A stretch of 64,000 nt of DNA from CAVSUZ01 sp963834715 (lineage in GTDB: Bacteria; Pseudomonadota; Alphaproteobacteria; Acetobacterales; Acetobacteraceae). Below are positions 25,199 to 34,472 of the stretch, piece by piece (the first letter of the stretch is position 1; every line of letters starts with the position of its first letter). Under the pieces are notes generated by a model that was not told the DNA's origin, ran no database searches, and saw only the letters and a program-made list of their open reading frames with translations. The stretch is taken from NCBI GenBank assembly GCA_963834715.1, contig CAWIDE010000033.1:558001-622000 (forward strand). The letters are read 5' to 3'. A program made the position numbers and the translations under genes.

Positions 25199-25762
25199 CT
25201 ACCGTGCCGGGCCCGCCTCCCCTTCGAACAGCGCCGCGGCATCGAACGCCTCTGCTTCCTCGGCCTCGGCGCCAATCGTCTCGCCGCGCGCCTGCCGCTC
25301 AGCCTCCTCCTGGCTCCGTGCCACATTCACCATAATCGTAATCACCACCTCGGGGTGAAGCATGATGCGCACCTGCCTCAGCCCCAGCGATTTGATCGGG
25401 TGATCCAGCATCACCTGCGACCGATTGATCGTGAGGCCGTTGGCCGCGCAGGCATCGGCAATGTCGCGTGAACTGACGGAGCCGTACAAGCTGCCGCTCT
25501 CGCCCGCCTGCCGGATGATCATCACCGCAAGCCCGATTACCCGCTCGGCGACGCGCAGCGCTTCTTCCTTCCGGCGCAGATTCTGCGCCTCGAGCTGGGC
25601 GCGCTGCTGATCGAACCGCTCGCGGTTCTCCTTGGTGGCGCGGATCGCCTTCTTCTGCGGCAGCAGATAATTGCGGGCATAGCCGGGCCTGACCTTCACG
25701 ATATCGCCCATCTGGCCGAGATGCTCGACGCGCTGCATCAGGATCAGTTCGACCGCGGCCAT
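25199..25762 (-). CDS. rplI: 50S ribosomal protein L9
   Basis: A 187-residue protein binding 23S rRNA at the base of the L1 stalk. The N-terminal L9 signature is complete (VELILMQRVEHLGQMGDIVK, then VRPGYARNYLLPQKKA). A long charged linker helix and the C-terminal domain (LYGSVSSRDIADACAANGLT) follow. It carries a C-terminal acidic and Ala-rich extension of about 35 residues typical of Acetobacteraceae L9. It is the last gene of the rpsF-rpsR-rplI operon, 3 bp after rpsR. Confidence 0.96.
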   Translation of the reverse strand: MAAVELILMQRVEHLGQMGDIVKVRPGYARNYLLPQKKAIRATKENRERFDQQRAQLEAQNLRRKEEALRVAERVIGLAVMIIRQAGESGSLYGSVSSRDIADACAANGLTINRSQVMLDHPIKSLGLRQVRIMLHPEVVITIMVNVARSQEEAERQARGETIGAEAEEAEAFDAAALFEGEAGPAR

Positions 25763-25765
25763 GAC

Positions 25766-26041
25766 TCAGCTCACCACATATGGCAGCAGCGCAAGAAAAC
25801 GCGCACGCTTGATCGCCAGCGCCAGCTCCCGCTGCTTCTTCGCTGAAACTGCAGTGATCCGCGAAGGAACAATCTTACCGCGTTCCGACAGGAAGCGCGA
25901 AAGCAGACGCACGTCCTTGTAGTCGATCTTCGGCGCGTTGGGACCGGAGAACGGGCAGGTTTTCTTCCGCCGGTAGAACGGCCGGCGAGCGCCGACGGCG
26001 GCGCGGCGCGCAGCGGGGCTGACTTCGCTGGTGTCTGACAT
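25766..26041 (-). CDS. rpsR: 30S ribosomal protein S18
   Basis: A 91-residue ribosomal protein that sits with S6 on the 30S platform. Family sequence is clear: PFYRRKKTCPFSGPNAPKID followed by YKDVRLLSRFLSERGKIVPS and RITAVSAKKQRELALAIKRA. It lies between rpsF, 6 bp upstream, and rplI, 3 bp downstream, and is certainly co-transcribed with them. The N-terminus has a short extension of about 17 residues. Confidence 0.97.
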   Translation of the reverse strand: MSDTSEVSPAARRAAVGARRPFYRRKKTCPFSGPNAPKIDYKDVRLLSRFLSERGKIVPSRITAVSAKKQRELALAIKRARFLALLPYVVS

Positions 26042-26047
26042 GGCTGG

Positions 26048-26515
26048 TTATTCCTCCAGGCCCGTGCGGAAGTCGTCCAGAGTGCCCTCGCGGGCGCGAA
26101 ACTCCTCGCGGTCGTCGTACGGGCTGCGGCGCCGCCCGGAATCGAAGCGTCCGGACGGGCGTGGACCCCGGAACACCCTGTCCCGCTCCTCCGACTTGCG
26201 GGAGACGATGGCGGAAGGGCCCTCCTCGATCTCGTCGACCCGCAGGGTCATGAAACGGATCACGTCCTCGTTCAACCGGAGCTGGCGCTCCATCTCGGTG
26301 ATGAAGCTCGCGGGCGCGTCCATGCCCAGCAGCATGTAGTGGCCCTTGCGGTTCTTTTTCACGCGGTACGCCAGATTGCGCAGGCCCCAGTATTCGCGCT
26401 TTTTCATCGACCCGCCGTCGCCTTCGACGAGCTGGGCGATCTGGTCGGCCAAGCCTTCCACCTGTTGCTGAGTCACATCGTTGCGCGCGATCAGCACACA
26501 TTCATAGAGCGGCAT
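26048..26515 (-). CDS. rpsF: 30S ribosomal protein S6
   Basis: A 155-residue protein that binds S18 and 16S rRNA. MPLYECVLIARNDVTQQQVE opens the protein and YWGLRNLAYRVKKNRKGHYM is the family core. The C-terminal 50 residues are charged and low-complexity (GRFDSGRRRSPYDDREEFRA), as often in alphaproteobacteria. The start at 26515 is preferred over 26521 because family members begin MPLYE. It is the first gene of its operon, and the 240 bp upstream should hold the promoter. Confidence 0.96.
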   Translation of the reverse strand: MPLYECVLIARNDVTQQQVEGLADQIAQLVEGDGGSMKKREYWGLRNLAYRVKKNRKGHYMLLGMDAPASFITEMERQLRLNEDVIRFMTLRVDEIEEGPSAIVSRKSEERDRVFRGPRPSGRFDSGRRRSPYDDREEFRAREGTLDDFRTGLEE

Positions 26516-26755
26516 GTGCACCCCTATGGCTGGAGGCCCGCGGAACTGCGGGCATAGCCGGGAACGGCCGACGCCCCCGGCAGGGAAGCGGCGGCGTTAA
26601 GCACTTTCTTACGCCTAGGTCAACCCGGCGCGATCCGGAAGTTGCCCGACCCCAGGGCCGCAGCCCGAATCCTCATCATAATGGAGGGCGCGTTACCCGA
26701 CGCGGGCAGGCTCAGCGCCTGGTTGGCGTTCCAGTGGGGTGCTCGCGGCGGCGGC

Positions 26756-28075
26756 TCACCCGCCTCGTGGTGGGTTATCCGGAATCCACCCGCGATGCTC
26801 ATCTAACAGATCGCTCACCAGCGCCCAGATCTCATCAAGGTCGAGCTCAGCCGCCGTGTGCGGATCGAGCATCGCCGCATGATAAACGTGTTCCCGCCGT
26901 CCGGTCACCGCTGCCTCCACCGCGAGTGACTGAACGTTGACATTGGTCTGGATCAGAGCAGCAAGTTGCGGCGGCAGCCGACCGACATGAACCGGCTGGA
27001 TACCGTTGGCGTCAACCAGACACGGCACCTCCACCACGCACTCGGGCGGCAAATTGGTAATCAAACCATTATTCGGGACGTTGCCGTAAATCACCGACGG
27101 TTCGCCCGTAACCAGACTATGGATGATCATCGAGCCATATTCGACACTGCGCTTGATCTCCAGCTTTGCGCCCGGATCCATAAGCCGCGCGCGCATCGCC
27201 GCCCAGTTGGCACTATTTGCTTCGCAGCGGCGGGGGTACTCGTCCAGCGGGATAGCAAAGCGCTTGATCAGATCTTCACGGTCACGCTTGATGAACCACG
27301 GCACGTATTCGCTGAAATGCTCGCTCAATTCGGTTACGAAGTAACCCAGCCGGACCAGCATCTCGTAGCGGACTCGGTTCCACTCCGGCACGCGGCCCTC
27401 CTCCGCCACCCGACGGATCAGCGGGTACAGGTCCTCGCCCCCGCGCTCGAACCGGAGATAAAACGCCATGTGGTTGATGCCGGCGACGACGTAGTTGATC
27501 TCCTCGTACGGCACGCCGATGTCGCGGGCGATCTCCCGCGCCGTTAGCGGCACACTGTGGCACAGGCCGACAGTGCGGATGCGGCTCAGGCGCGCCAGCG
27601 CCCAGCAGTTCATGGCCATCGGATTGACGTAGTTGAGGTGAACCACATCCGGGCAGCGGCGCTCCATCTCCGCCGCCATCTCGGCCAGCACCGGTATCGT
27701 GCGTAGCGCCCGCATAACCCCGCCGACCCCCAGCGTGTCGCCGATGGTCTGCCGCAGCCCGTAGCGCTTCGGCAGCTCGAAATCCGTCACGGTGCAGGGC
27801 CGGTACCCGCCCACCTGGATCATGTTGATGGCGAAGTCCGCCCCATCCAACGCCTCGCTACGGTCAGTGGTCGCGGTAATCGCGGGCTTCGCCCCCAGCG
27901 TCTCCGCCACGCGATGGGCCATAATCTCGGAATCGCGCAGCCGCTCGGGATCGATGTCGAACAGCACCAGCCGGCAGGCGGAGAGTTTCGGGAACGACAG
28001 AATATCGCCGGTCAGGCTCTTGGTGAACACGGCGCTGCCCGCGCCGATCATGGTAACGTTGGGTTGCGTGAGCAT
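26756..28075 (-). CDS. GH4 family alpha-galactosidase/alpha-glucosidase
   Basis: A 439-residue NAD- and metal-dependent glycosidase of family GH4, which works by oxidation and elimination rather than simple hydrolysis. The N-terminal dinucleotide motif is MIGAGSAVFTKSLTGDIL. Metal ligands lie in GLCHSVPLTA (Cys and His) and GINHMAFYLR (His). NYVNPMAMNCWAL holds the substrate-binding Asn. The sequence is closest in form to the MelA-type alpha-galactosidase branch, though alpha-glucosidase cannot be excluded. No sugar transporter lies beside it. Confidence 0.9.
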   Translation of the reverse strand: MLTQPNVTMIGAGSAVFTKSLTGDILSFPKLSACRLVLFDIDPERLRDSEIMAHRVAETLGAKPAITATTDRSEALDGADFAINMIQVGGYRPCTVTDFELPKRYGLRQTIGDTLGVGGVMRALRTIPVLAEMAAEMERRCPDVVHLNYVNPMAMNCWALARLSRIRTVGLCHSVPLTAREIARDIGVPYEEINYVVAGINHMAFYLRFERGGEDLYPLIRRVAEEGRVPEWNRVRYEMLVRLGYFVTELSEHFSEYVPWFIKRDREDLIKRFAIPLDEYPRRCEANSANWAAMRARLMDPGAKLEIKRSVEYGSMIIHSLVTGEPSVIYGNVPNNGLITNLPPECVVEVPCLVDANGIQPVHVGRLPPQLAALIQTNVNVQSLAVEAAVTGRREHVYHAAMLDPHTAAELDLDEIWALVSDLLDEHRGWIPDNPPRGG

Positions 28076-28240
28076 CGTCTTCGGCGTCTCGGCTCCGATG
28101 GTCGGTTACAGCCATCGGGGTGCGGCCCAGGCCGACCGCGCCCTGGCGCTCCGGCTAAATCCGGGATGGCGCGAGTTTACTGCCGCACATCTCGATCACA
28201 AGCTGGGCTGCACAATGATTAATGTCTTCATAGGACAGCC

Positions 28241-28505
28241 CTCAGGTTCGGAACCATCAGCCTGATCGTCAGCACGGTAGTCGAAGCGATTGCGTCCATC
28301 CTCAACTGGCGCTCGAAGACTCCTCTCCGGTTTGCAAATTCGGTGGGCGCTTCGTAAAGCTGTTGCTGGACGATGGGGTTACCCCGCTATGGCGCTCGGC
28401 TGGTTACTGACCACCTCCGCCACACTCTCTGGCGCGCCGTTCTGGTTCGACACGCTGCAACGCTTCGTGCAACTGCGGGTACGGGAAGCGCTCCGGATCA
28501 GCAGC
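28241..28505 (+). pseudogene. Internally deleted remnant of a membrane protein
   Basis: Two pieces of one recognisable hypothetical membrane protein lie close together in different frames. They are an N-terminal span RFGTISLIVSTVVEAIASIL followed by NWRSKT (28244-28320), and a C-terminal span GYPAMALGWLLTTSATLSGA followed by PFWFDTLQRFVQLR (about 28375-28490). The typical protein is several hundred residues long, so its middle is missing. The GWLL-xxx-LGAPFWFD tail is distinctive. Identification is from memory of the family, with no search. Confidence 0.45.
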
Positions 28506-28518
28506 ATCCGTAGGATCC

Positions 28519-28905
28519 CTAACCGCCCCCCATCTCCGAGGTACGATACCGGTACTGCTGCGCAATCAGCGCCGCCTTCGCCGGACGCATCATCAGGATC
28601 GCGGCCGGGACCGTCAACACGGGCCACAGCACCGCATGAACCCACAAGGGTGGCGAAAACCGCATCTCCACCCAGAATGCCAGGCCCACGACCAGCGCAC
28701 CCAGCACCAGGATCACCCCAACCATCGCCCCGTCCCCGGCGTCATGCCGGCGTAGGTCCAACCCGCAAACCGGACACGCTTCCCGCACCTCCAACAACCC
28801 CCGAAACACCGATCCGCGACCGCATCTCGGACACCGGCATCTCAGTGCCAGCGTTACAAGCGAAGATGTAGTATCAGGGACCGGCAACGATCGCGCTCGC
28901 TCCAT
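28519..28905 (-). CDS. DUF983 family membrane protein
   Basis: A 128-residue protein with two CxxC pairs (CRCPRCGRGSVFRGLL and CPVCGLDLRRHDAGDG), as in a small zinc ribbon, then two membrane spans (MVGVILVLGALVVGLAFWVE and LWPVLTVPAAILMMRPAKAA). DUF983 genes usually follow ctaE in alphaproteobacterial cytochrome oxidase clusters and are thought to help assemble the oxidase; this is inference from context. The chosen start overlaps the ctaE stop by 32 bp; a later start is possible. The SURF1 gene that often follows is not here. Confidence 0.82.
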   Translation of the reverse strand: MERARSLPVPDTTSSLVTLALRCRCPRCGRGSVFRGLLEVREACPVCGLDLRRHDAGDGAMVGVILVLGALVVGLAFWVEMRFSPPLWVHAVLWPVLTVPAAILMMRPAKAALIAQQYRYRTSEMGGG

Positions 28906-29728
28906 ACCAGTAGATGCAGGTAAACAGAAACAGCCAGACAACATCAACGAAGTGCCAGTACCACGCCGCCGCCTCGAAGCCGAAATGCCGTTGCGGCGTG
29001 AAATGACCCACCCGCGCCCGGAACCAGCAAACGATCAGAAAACTCGTACCCACGATCACGTGGAAGCCGTGAAACCCTGTCGCCAGAAAAAACACCGACG
29101 GATAAATGCCGCCACCATAAAACTTGAAGGGCGAATGTGTGTACTCCCAAAGCTGCGTGGCTGTGAACGCCACCCCCAACAGGACCGTCAGCCCAAGCCC
29201 GGTGATCAACGCTTTGCGGTCGTTCTCGATTAACGCGTGGTGCGCCCAGGTAATCGTACACCCGGACAGCAGGAGGATCATCGTCATCAGGATAGCGAAA
29301 TGCCACGGATCAGGCGTGTGAATCCCCGGCGGCGGCCAGATCGGATGCGCCAGCCCGGCGACATTGTCCGGAAACAGCGCGAAATTGAAAAACGCCCAGA
29401 AGAACGCCACAAAAAACATCACCTCCGAGCAGATGAAAAACATCATCCCATAGCGCAGCCCCAACCGCACCACCGGGCTGTGCAATCCCGGCGTCCTGCT
29501 CTCCCGGATCACGTCGCGCCACCAGAAGAACGCGGTGACAAAAACTATCGCCCCGCCGATCGACACCACGATGTAGTCGCTATAGTGCGCGGCGAGAATA
29601 ATCCCCACGAAGATCATCAGGCCGCCGACCGCCCCTATGATCGGCCACGGGCTCGGATCAACCAGGTGATAGGGCTGCCTCAGCCCCGAGCTCTCAATCA
29701 CCGCGCCACTATGCGCATGCTCACTCAT
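28874..29728 (-). CDS. ctaE: Cytochrome c oxidase subunit III
   Basis: A 284-residue integral membrane subunit of aa3-type cytochrome c oxidase with seven spans. Family sequence is evident: QPYHLVDPSPWPIIGAVGGL at the N-terminus, RYGMMFFICSEVMFFVAFFW, WPPPGIHTPDPWHFAILMTM, TGFHGFHVIVGTSFLIVCWF and WYWHFVDVVWLFLFTCIYWY. The conserved Glu in CSEVMFF and the His pairs are present. DUF983 follows and overlaps it; ctaG, expected just upstream, is absent, and a large AsmA-like gene stands there instead. Confidence 0.96.
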   Translation of the reverse strand: MSEHAHSGAVIESSGLRQPYHLVDPSPWPIIGAVGGLMIFVGIILAAHYSDYIVVSIGGAIVFVTAFFWWRDVIRESRTPGLHSPVVRLGLRYGMMFFICSEVMFFVAFFWAFFNFALFPDNVAGLAHPIWPPPGIHTPDPWHFAILMTMILLLSGCTITWAHHALIENDRKALITGLGLTVLLGVAFTATQLWEYTHSPFKFYGGGIYPSVFFLATGFHGFHVIVGTSFLIVCWFRARVGHFTPQRHFGFEAAAWYWHFVDVVWLFLFTCIYWYGASAIVAGP

Positions 29729-29743
29729 TGCGTTCGACCATCC

Positions 29744-32700
29744 CTAATGTTGCCCGGGGCCAATGCCGCGGCCATTCATCTCCAAATCGCCTTCTGGTTC
29801 AAGGGCTTTACCCCCTGCTCCTCCGTTCGCTCCGCCAAATACCCCGCGTACGAATCCCGGCGCCAGCGCGGTCAACGGATTAACCCGCACCGCCGGATCA
29901 TCCAACTGCCCCATGACAGAGTAGCTCGCCGCAATCAGTCCCCCGCCGCGCTCCGGGCTGAACAGCCGTCCGATCCCCGGCACCCGGCCCAGCAACGAGT
30001 TGAAAAAATACGCCGGCACAATCGTCCCATTCACATTCACCGTACCGGCGTCGAAATCGATATTGCCCACAGCGGTCAACCCCAGAGACGCGCTGAACGC
30101 ACGCGCATCCGATAGATTCAGCACACCGTCCCGCCACGCGAACGGCGCTACCAGACGGTTAAACGACACCCCCGGTCCCTTCATCACATCCGCCAACCCA
30201 TAGACTGTCAGCGCCTGCAGCAGCTTACCGAAACCCGCACCCTTCAGTACCCGGAAGTCGTCCATTTCGGCCCGGCCGGACAGTGGCCGCCTCCCCGCGG
30301 AATCAACCTGGCCATCGAGATACTGCGCGGAAACGCTTAGCCTCCCGCCCTCGATCGTATTCCCCAGGTTCAGAACCCGCATCAGCGCCCCAGCGTCCGC
30401 CGCCGTCACCTTTACGCTGCGCCCACCGGCATCCGGTGTAATCACTGCTAGTAGAGGGCGATCCGGGCCGGTTGCGGCTTGCAGACGCACATCGCGGAGC
30501 ACCTCACCATTGTCTTGCGCATACCCGGCCAACCCATGCAGCGCTTCGTCGTGTGCTAGGATCACCGTATCAAACCGCACCCGGGCCTGCCAGGCTGGCC
30601 CATGCGCGGTCGCGCCCTGGTCCGTCGGCTGCGCCGAGGACCCGCGGCCAAACCGGCCCGAGAGGTCCAGCACCGACCCCGAAATGCTAGCGTCAATCGG
30701 CCCGCCACCCGGTGGGACTACCACGCTCGCCTGCGCCTCCGTCCGTCCCAAGGTCACCCGGTCAGCCCGGATTGCCGCAAGCTGCCCGTGCTGAAACTGT
30801 GCGTAACCCTCAACCGACAGGTTCGGCCCGCTCACGCGGATCGGATCGATCCGTTCCAGCTGGTCATGATTCAGCAACAGGTCGAAATCCGCAATCGCCG
30901 GCACCCCCTCGGACTTCCGCCATCCCAGTGGCGCGATACCGAGCCCTGCCCCGCCTAAGTCAACCTGCGCCGCAACGTGACCGACCCCGTTGCGCTGCTC
31001 GGTCAGTGTGGCCGATACCGGCAGAGAGCCTGTGACAAATTCGCCGGCATCCAGCCCGTACGCCGCAAGCCGCCCGGCATCCACCACGGCCGAAATCTTG
31101 ACAGTCCGCAGCACCTGAGTCGGCGGGCCGCCGCGGAAGTCCATTGCAGCACCGATCCGTGCAGGCAGATTGTTCAACGCGGCCTGCCCGTCCATAGTCA
31201 GCCCTTTATTGTCGGCCGCCAGCCCGAACGTCCCACCGCTCAGCGTCTGCCCAGCCATTACGTCGCTCAACCTAAGGCCGCTAACCTGGCCGTGGGCTCT
31301 GATCCTCACTTGATCCATCGTAACGTGCGCGGTCATCGGCACAGCGATCTTCACCATACCCTCGAACTGCCCCGCCGGATCGCGCACCACCACCCCGCCG
31401 CGCGACAGCAAATTCAGCTTCGGGTCATTCAGCAGCGCCACCAGCCCTGGCACGCTGCCCGCAATGCTCAGATCCAGAAAGGCGGTCTGTTCATGCTGTT
31501 CCAACCCTGTGATCCGCACGTTCGAGCGCCGATAAACAAGCCCCGGCCCACCCGGCACCTCCGGCGCCTGGCGTGCGCCTGCGATGGTGACCTCCAGCGC
31601 GTCCGGGTTAAGCAACTGCAGAGACCCACTCCCGTCGACAGCGGGCGGCATTGGCCGCAGCCAGTGCACAGTCAACCCTTCGCCGCGAGCGGTCCCGGAA
31701 GCCTGCGTGATACGCATATCGCTCAACCCCGGGTCAGCCGACAGGCTGAACTCGAAATGGCCATCGCGCGCCACGCCATCGGTAATGTTTGCAACCACCC
31801 ACCGGCGTGCGTCCTCGGCAAGCCCTGGCGGCCATAAAGCCGCGAGGTCCACAAACCGCACTGCATCGACGTTCAGGCTGAAATCTGCCTCCATCCGGTC
31901 CTTCTCGGGCCGCACGTTCCCCGCGGCCGTCACCGTCACGGGCGGAGCAAAACCCGGCGGCGACAGCACGACCTGCGCCTCATCAACCTCCACACCCTTG
32001 GGCGTCCCGTGCAGCCGGACAGAAGCCGACGCAACCGCCAGCCGGAGGCCATTGATCTCCGCCTCGCCCGCCCCTGCATGCACCGCCAGATCGAAGCCGG
32101 TCACCGCCAGATCAGGATCTACAACGACGCGCCCCCCACCGCTCAGAACCATACGCACATTGTCCAGAAACCTGAGCTCGGGCCGCAGGCCAGCGAGCGC
32201 CGCAGGCATCACCCTACCAACCCGGAATGCCGCCTCCGCGCCATGCCGCCCGGGCGGAATAGTCGCCGCGCCGCTGATCGGCACCGTCTCGTTACCAAGC
32301 CGCAGGTCCACCTCCGCGCGCGCCTGCACGCCGCCCTGCGCCCCCCGCACCAAATCGAAATTGGCCTGCGGCACATGCCATGCCCGGTGCGAGGAATCCT
32401 CCTGGATCGTCAGGTGCGCATCGCGGATGCGGATTTCCTCTAGCTCGCGCAAGGCCACAATGGGGCCGCCCGTCTGCCGTACCGGGCCGCCGAGTTCCTC
32501 GATAACGGGAGCCAGCATCGGCACGGCATCACGTGCACCGCTCCCGGCTGAGCCCAGGAAAACGCTCGGCATCCCGCTACCGACCCGCCGCACCGTAATG
32601 GTCGGCTGTTCCACCTCGACGCGCCGCAGCTCGATCCGCCCGGCCAGCAACGGTAGTAAAGCCACGGTCACCCGCGCGCTGGGAACTGTAATGCCGCTGG

Positions 32701-33061
32701 CCGGCCGGCTCGGATCAGAGAGCGTAACTCCCGTCAGACGAAGGTCGAATGGCGAGCCAAGCCCCTTCTCGAACCCTTCCCACGCCAGCGCGGCCGACTG
32801 TATCCCCACCCGGCCCGGCGCGATCTCGCGGTTCAGGCGGCTCTGAAGCTGCACTGCCAACCAAGGCAAGTCGAGCGGCCCCTGCGATAGCCGCCAGGAT
32901 AGCGCCCCCGCTCCCAGCGCCGCAATGAGCACCAAGCCCAACAGGACCTCCAGGAGACCATGGATCGCTCCATGGATGTGCCGCCCGATTCGCAGTTGCG
33001 CCCACCCCCTCGCGCAACCTACCTTGCCCTCTCTCCGCGCTAAAGGACCCTTCGCGAACAC
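29744..33061 (-). CDS. AsmA/YhdP-like giant envelope protein (DUF3971)
   Basis: A 1105-residue protein with a single N-terminal membrane span (LLEVLLGLVLIAALGAGALS) and a very long periplasmic beta-rich body. The mid-region shows DUF3971-type sequence (VDLAALWPPGLAEDARRWVV) and the C-terminus shows the AsmA-like repeat (FNRLVAPFAWRDGVLNLSDA, then RLFSPERGGGLIAASYSVMG). YhdP, TamB and AsmA family proteins form bridge-like channels thought to move phospholipids between membranes, so transport of envelope lipids is the likely role. The start is a GTG at 33061; a shorter start near the membrane span is possible. It lies 15 bp upstream of ctaE. Confidence 0.86.
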   Translation of the reverse strand: MFAKGPLARREGKVGCARGWAQLRIGRHIHGAIHGLLEVLLGLVLIAALGAGALSWRLSQGPLDLPWLAVQLQSRLNREIAPGRVGIQSAALAWEGFEKGLGSPFDLRLTGVTLSDPSRPASGITVPSARVTVALLPLLAGRIELRRVEVEQPTITVRRVGSGMPSVFLGSAGSGARDAVPMLAPVIEELGGPVRQTGGPIVALRELEEIRIRDAHLTIQEDSSHRAWHVPQANFDLVRGAQGGVQARAEVDLRLGNETVPISGAATIPPGRHGAEAAFRVGRVMPAALAGLRPELRFLDNVRMVLSGGGRVVVDPDLAVTGFDLAVHAGAGEAEINGLRLAVASASVRLHGTPKGVEVDEAQVVLSPPGFAPPVTVTAAGNVRPEKDRMEADFSLNVDAVRFVDLAALWPPGLAEDARRWVVANITDGVARDGHFEFSLSADPGLSDMRITQASGTARGEGLTVHWLRPMPPAVDGSGSLQLLNPDALEVTIAGARQAPEVPGGPGLVYRRSNVRITGLEQHEQTAFLDLSIAGSVPGLVALLNDPKLNLLSRGGVVVRDPAGQFEGMVKIAVPMTAHVTMDQVRIRAHGQVSGLRLSDVMAGQTLSGGTFGLAADNKGLTMDGQAALNNLPARIGAAMDFRGGPPTQVLRTVKISAVVDAGRLAAYGLDAGEFVTGSLPVSATLTEQRNGVGHVAAQVDLGGAGLGIAPLGWRKSEGVPAIADFDLLLNHDQLERIDPIRVSGPNLSVEGYAQFQHGQLAAIRADRVTLGRTEAQASVVVPPGGGPIDASISGSVLDLSGRFGRGSSAQPTDQGATAHGPAWQARVRFDTVILAHDEALHGLAGYAQDNGEVLRDVRLQAATGPDRPLLAVITPDAGGRSVKVTAADAGALMRVLNLGNTIEGGRLSVSAQYLDGQVDSAGRRPLSGRAEMDDFRVLKGAGFGKLLQALTVYGLADVMKGPGVSFNRLVAPFAWRDGVLNLSDARAFSASLGLTAVGNIDFDAGTVNVNGTIVPAYFFNSLLGRVPGIGRLFSPERGGGLIAASYSVMGQLDDPAVRVNPLTALAPGFVRGVFGGANGGAGGKALEPEGDLEMNGRGIGPGQH

Positions 33062-33278
33062 GCGTCTGGATCATCGCAAGCCTGCCGGGGCTCCCGTCGC
33101 GCTCCGCATAATAATGGGAACCCGCCCTGCGGGGTGGTACAGCGCACGATGACCCCAATATCCTGGGGTCACCCCGGAGTTTTCCACAACTTTTTGTGGC
33201 TGTCCCAATTTGTTCTGTTGAGTCCGGCCAATTGAACCTACTACCATATTTTGCGTCGGACCCGAAGGAGACACCAAA

Positions 33279-33764
33279 ATGGAGTGGACAGAGGAAACCG
33301 TTATGCGCCTGCGCGCCCTCTGGGAGGAAGGTCTGTCCACTGCCGAAATAGGCCGCCGGCTCGGCATGACGAAAAATGCTATCGTCGGCAAGGCGCATCG
33401 GCTGGACCTACCGGCTCGTCCGTCTCCGATTCGCCCCAGCACCGGCGAACGCCCCCCTCGCGCGCCCCGTGTCCGCCGCAGCCCCGGCCCGACGCTGCCC
33501 CCCCTTGCCAGCGTACGCCCGCAATCGATTGCCCCCACACGAGCCGCGCCAGCCGAGTACCACGCCGCGCCAACTCCGCGCCTACAGGCTGTCCCACCCC
33601 CACGCTACGGGCGCGTAATCACCTGCTGTTGGCCGATCGGCGAGCCGGGCACCAAGAGTTTCCGTTTCTGCGACAGCCCCTCGGTTCCTGGCAAACCGTA
33701 CTGCGAAGAACACGCCGCCCGCGCCTACGTGAAAATCCGCGATCGCCGCGAGGACGCGGCATAG
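33279..33764 (+). CDS. gcrA: GcrA cell cycle regulator
   Basis: A 161-residue sigma70-interacting regulator confined to alphaproteobacteria. In Caulobacter it recognises promoters with CcrM-methylated GANTC sites. The N-terminal DNA-binding domain reads MEWTEETVMRLRALWEEGLS with the helix-turn-helix in TAEIGRRLGMTKNAIVGKAH. A Pro/Arg-rich disordered linker of about 70 residues follows. The C-terminal sigma-binding domain ends CCWPIGEPGTKSFRFCDSPS and PYCEEHAARAY. GAAGGAG lies eight bases before the ATG. It diverges from the AsmA-like gene. Confidence 0.95.
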   Translation: MEWTEETVMRLRALWEEGLSTAEIGRRLGMTKNAIVGKAHRLDLPARPSPIRPSTGERPPRAPRVRRSPGPTLPPLASVRPQSIAPTRAAPAEYHAAPTPRLQAVPPPRYGRVITCCWPIGEPGTKSFRFCDSPSVPGKPYCEEHAARAYVKIRDRREDAA

Positions 33765-34034
33765 CCGCCAACTTCATCCCCAGCACTCAGTCCGCGATGG
33801 CGGCAAAGCCCGCCATCCGCGACTTCCGCCGCCGCGACTGAGCCGGTCGTGGTCGGCCCTTGTCCTGGGGCGTAACCCCGTAGGCGCCAAAATACCCCCG
33901 CCATCCCCCGGAGCCCCTAGACTCCTGCCTCGCTTTCCCCTATGTCCCCGCCCCTTCACGGAACGCGGGAGAGTCCTTGAGCGGTCTCGTTTGTACCGCG
34001 GTCCTTGGTCCACCACGCAACACGAGCACCAGGG
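33765..34034. promoter_or_regulatory. Upstream region of the rplK-rpoC operon
   Basis: 270 bp between gcrA and rplK with no gene; secE and nusG, which normally precede rplK, are absent. The main operon promoter must lie here, but I could not place -35 and -10 boxes convincingly. Confidence 0.45.
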
Positions 34035-34469
34035 ATGGCAAAGAAAATCGTCGGCTACATCAAACTGCAGATCCCGGCAGGAAAGGCCAATCCCTCTCCG
34101 CCTGTTGGCCCCGCGCTCGGGCAGCGCGGGCTCAATATCATGCAGTTCGTCAAGGACTTTAACGCCCAGACCGCGAACATGGAGCCGGGCATGCCGGTCC
34201 CCGTGGTCATTACGGCGTACGCCGACCGCACCTATACGTTCATTACCAAGACTCCACCCAACACCTATTTTCTGAAGAAGGCCGCTGGGATCGAAAAAGG
34301 CACCAGCGCCGCCGGCAAAACGGCTGCGGTGGGTCGCGTCACCACGACGCAACTCCGTGAAATCGCCGCGCAGAAAATGAAGGACATGAACGCCACCGAT
34401 GTCGAAGCCGCGGTCCGCATGCTGGCCGGTTCCGCTCGCTCGATGGGCCTTACGGTAGTGGAGGGCTGA
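34035..34469 (+). CDS. rplK: 50S ribosomal protein L11
   Basis: A 144-residue protein of the GTPase-associated centre of the 50S subunit. MAKKIVGYIKLQIPAGKANP, then SPPVGPALGQRGLNIMQFVK, form the N-terminal domain, and EIAAQKMKDMNATDVEAAVR is the rRNA-binding C-terminal domain. The ATG at 34035 gives the canonical MAKK start; a longer frame from 34005 is not needed. It is the first gene of the operon, with rplA starting 3 bp after its stop. Confidence 0.98.
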   Translation: MAKKIVGYIKLQIPAGKANPSPPVGPALGQRGLNIMQFVKDFNAQTANMEPGMPVPVVITAYADRTYTFITKTPPNTYFLKKAAGIEKGTSAAGKTAAVGRVTTTQLREIAAQKMKDMNATDVEAAVRMLAGSARSMGLTVVEG

Positions 34470-34472
34470 GCG

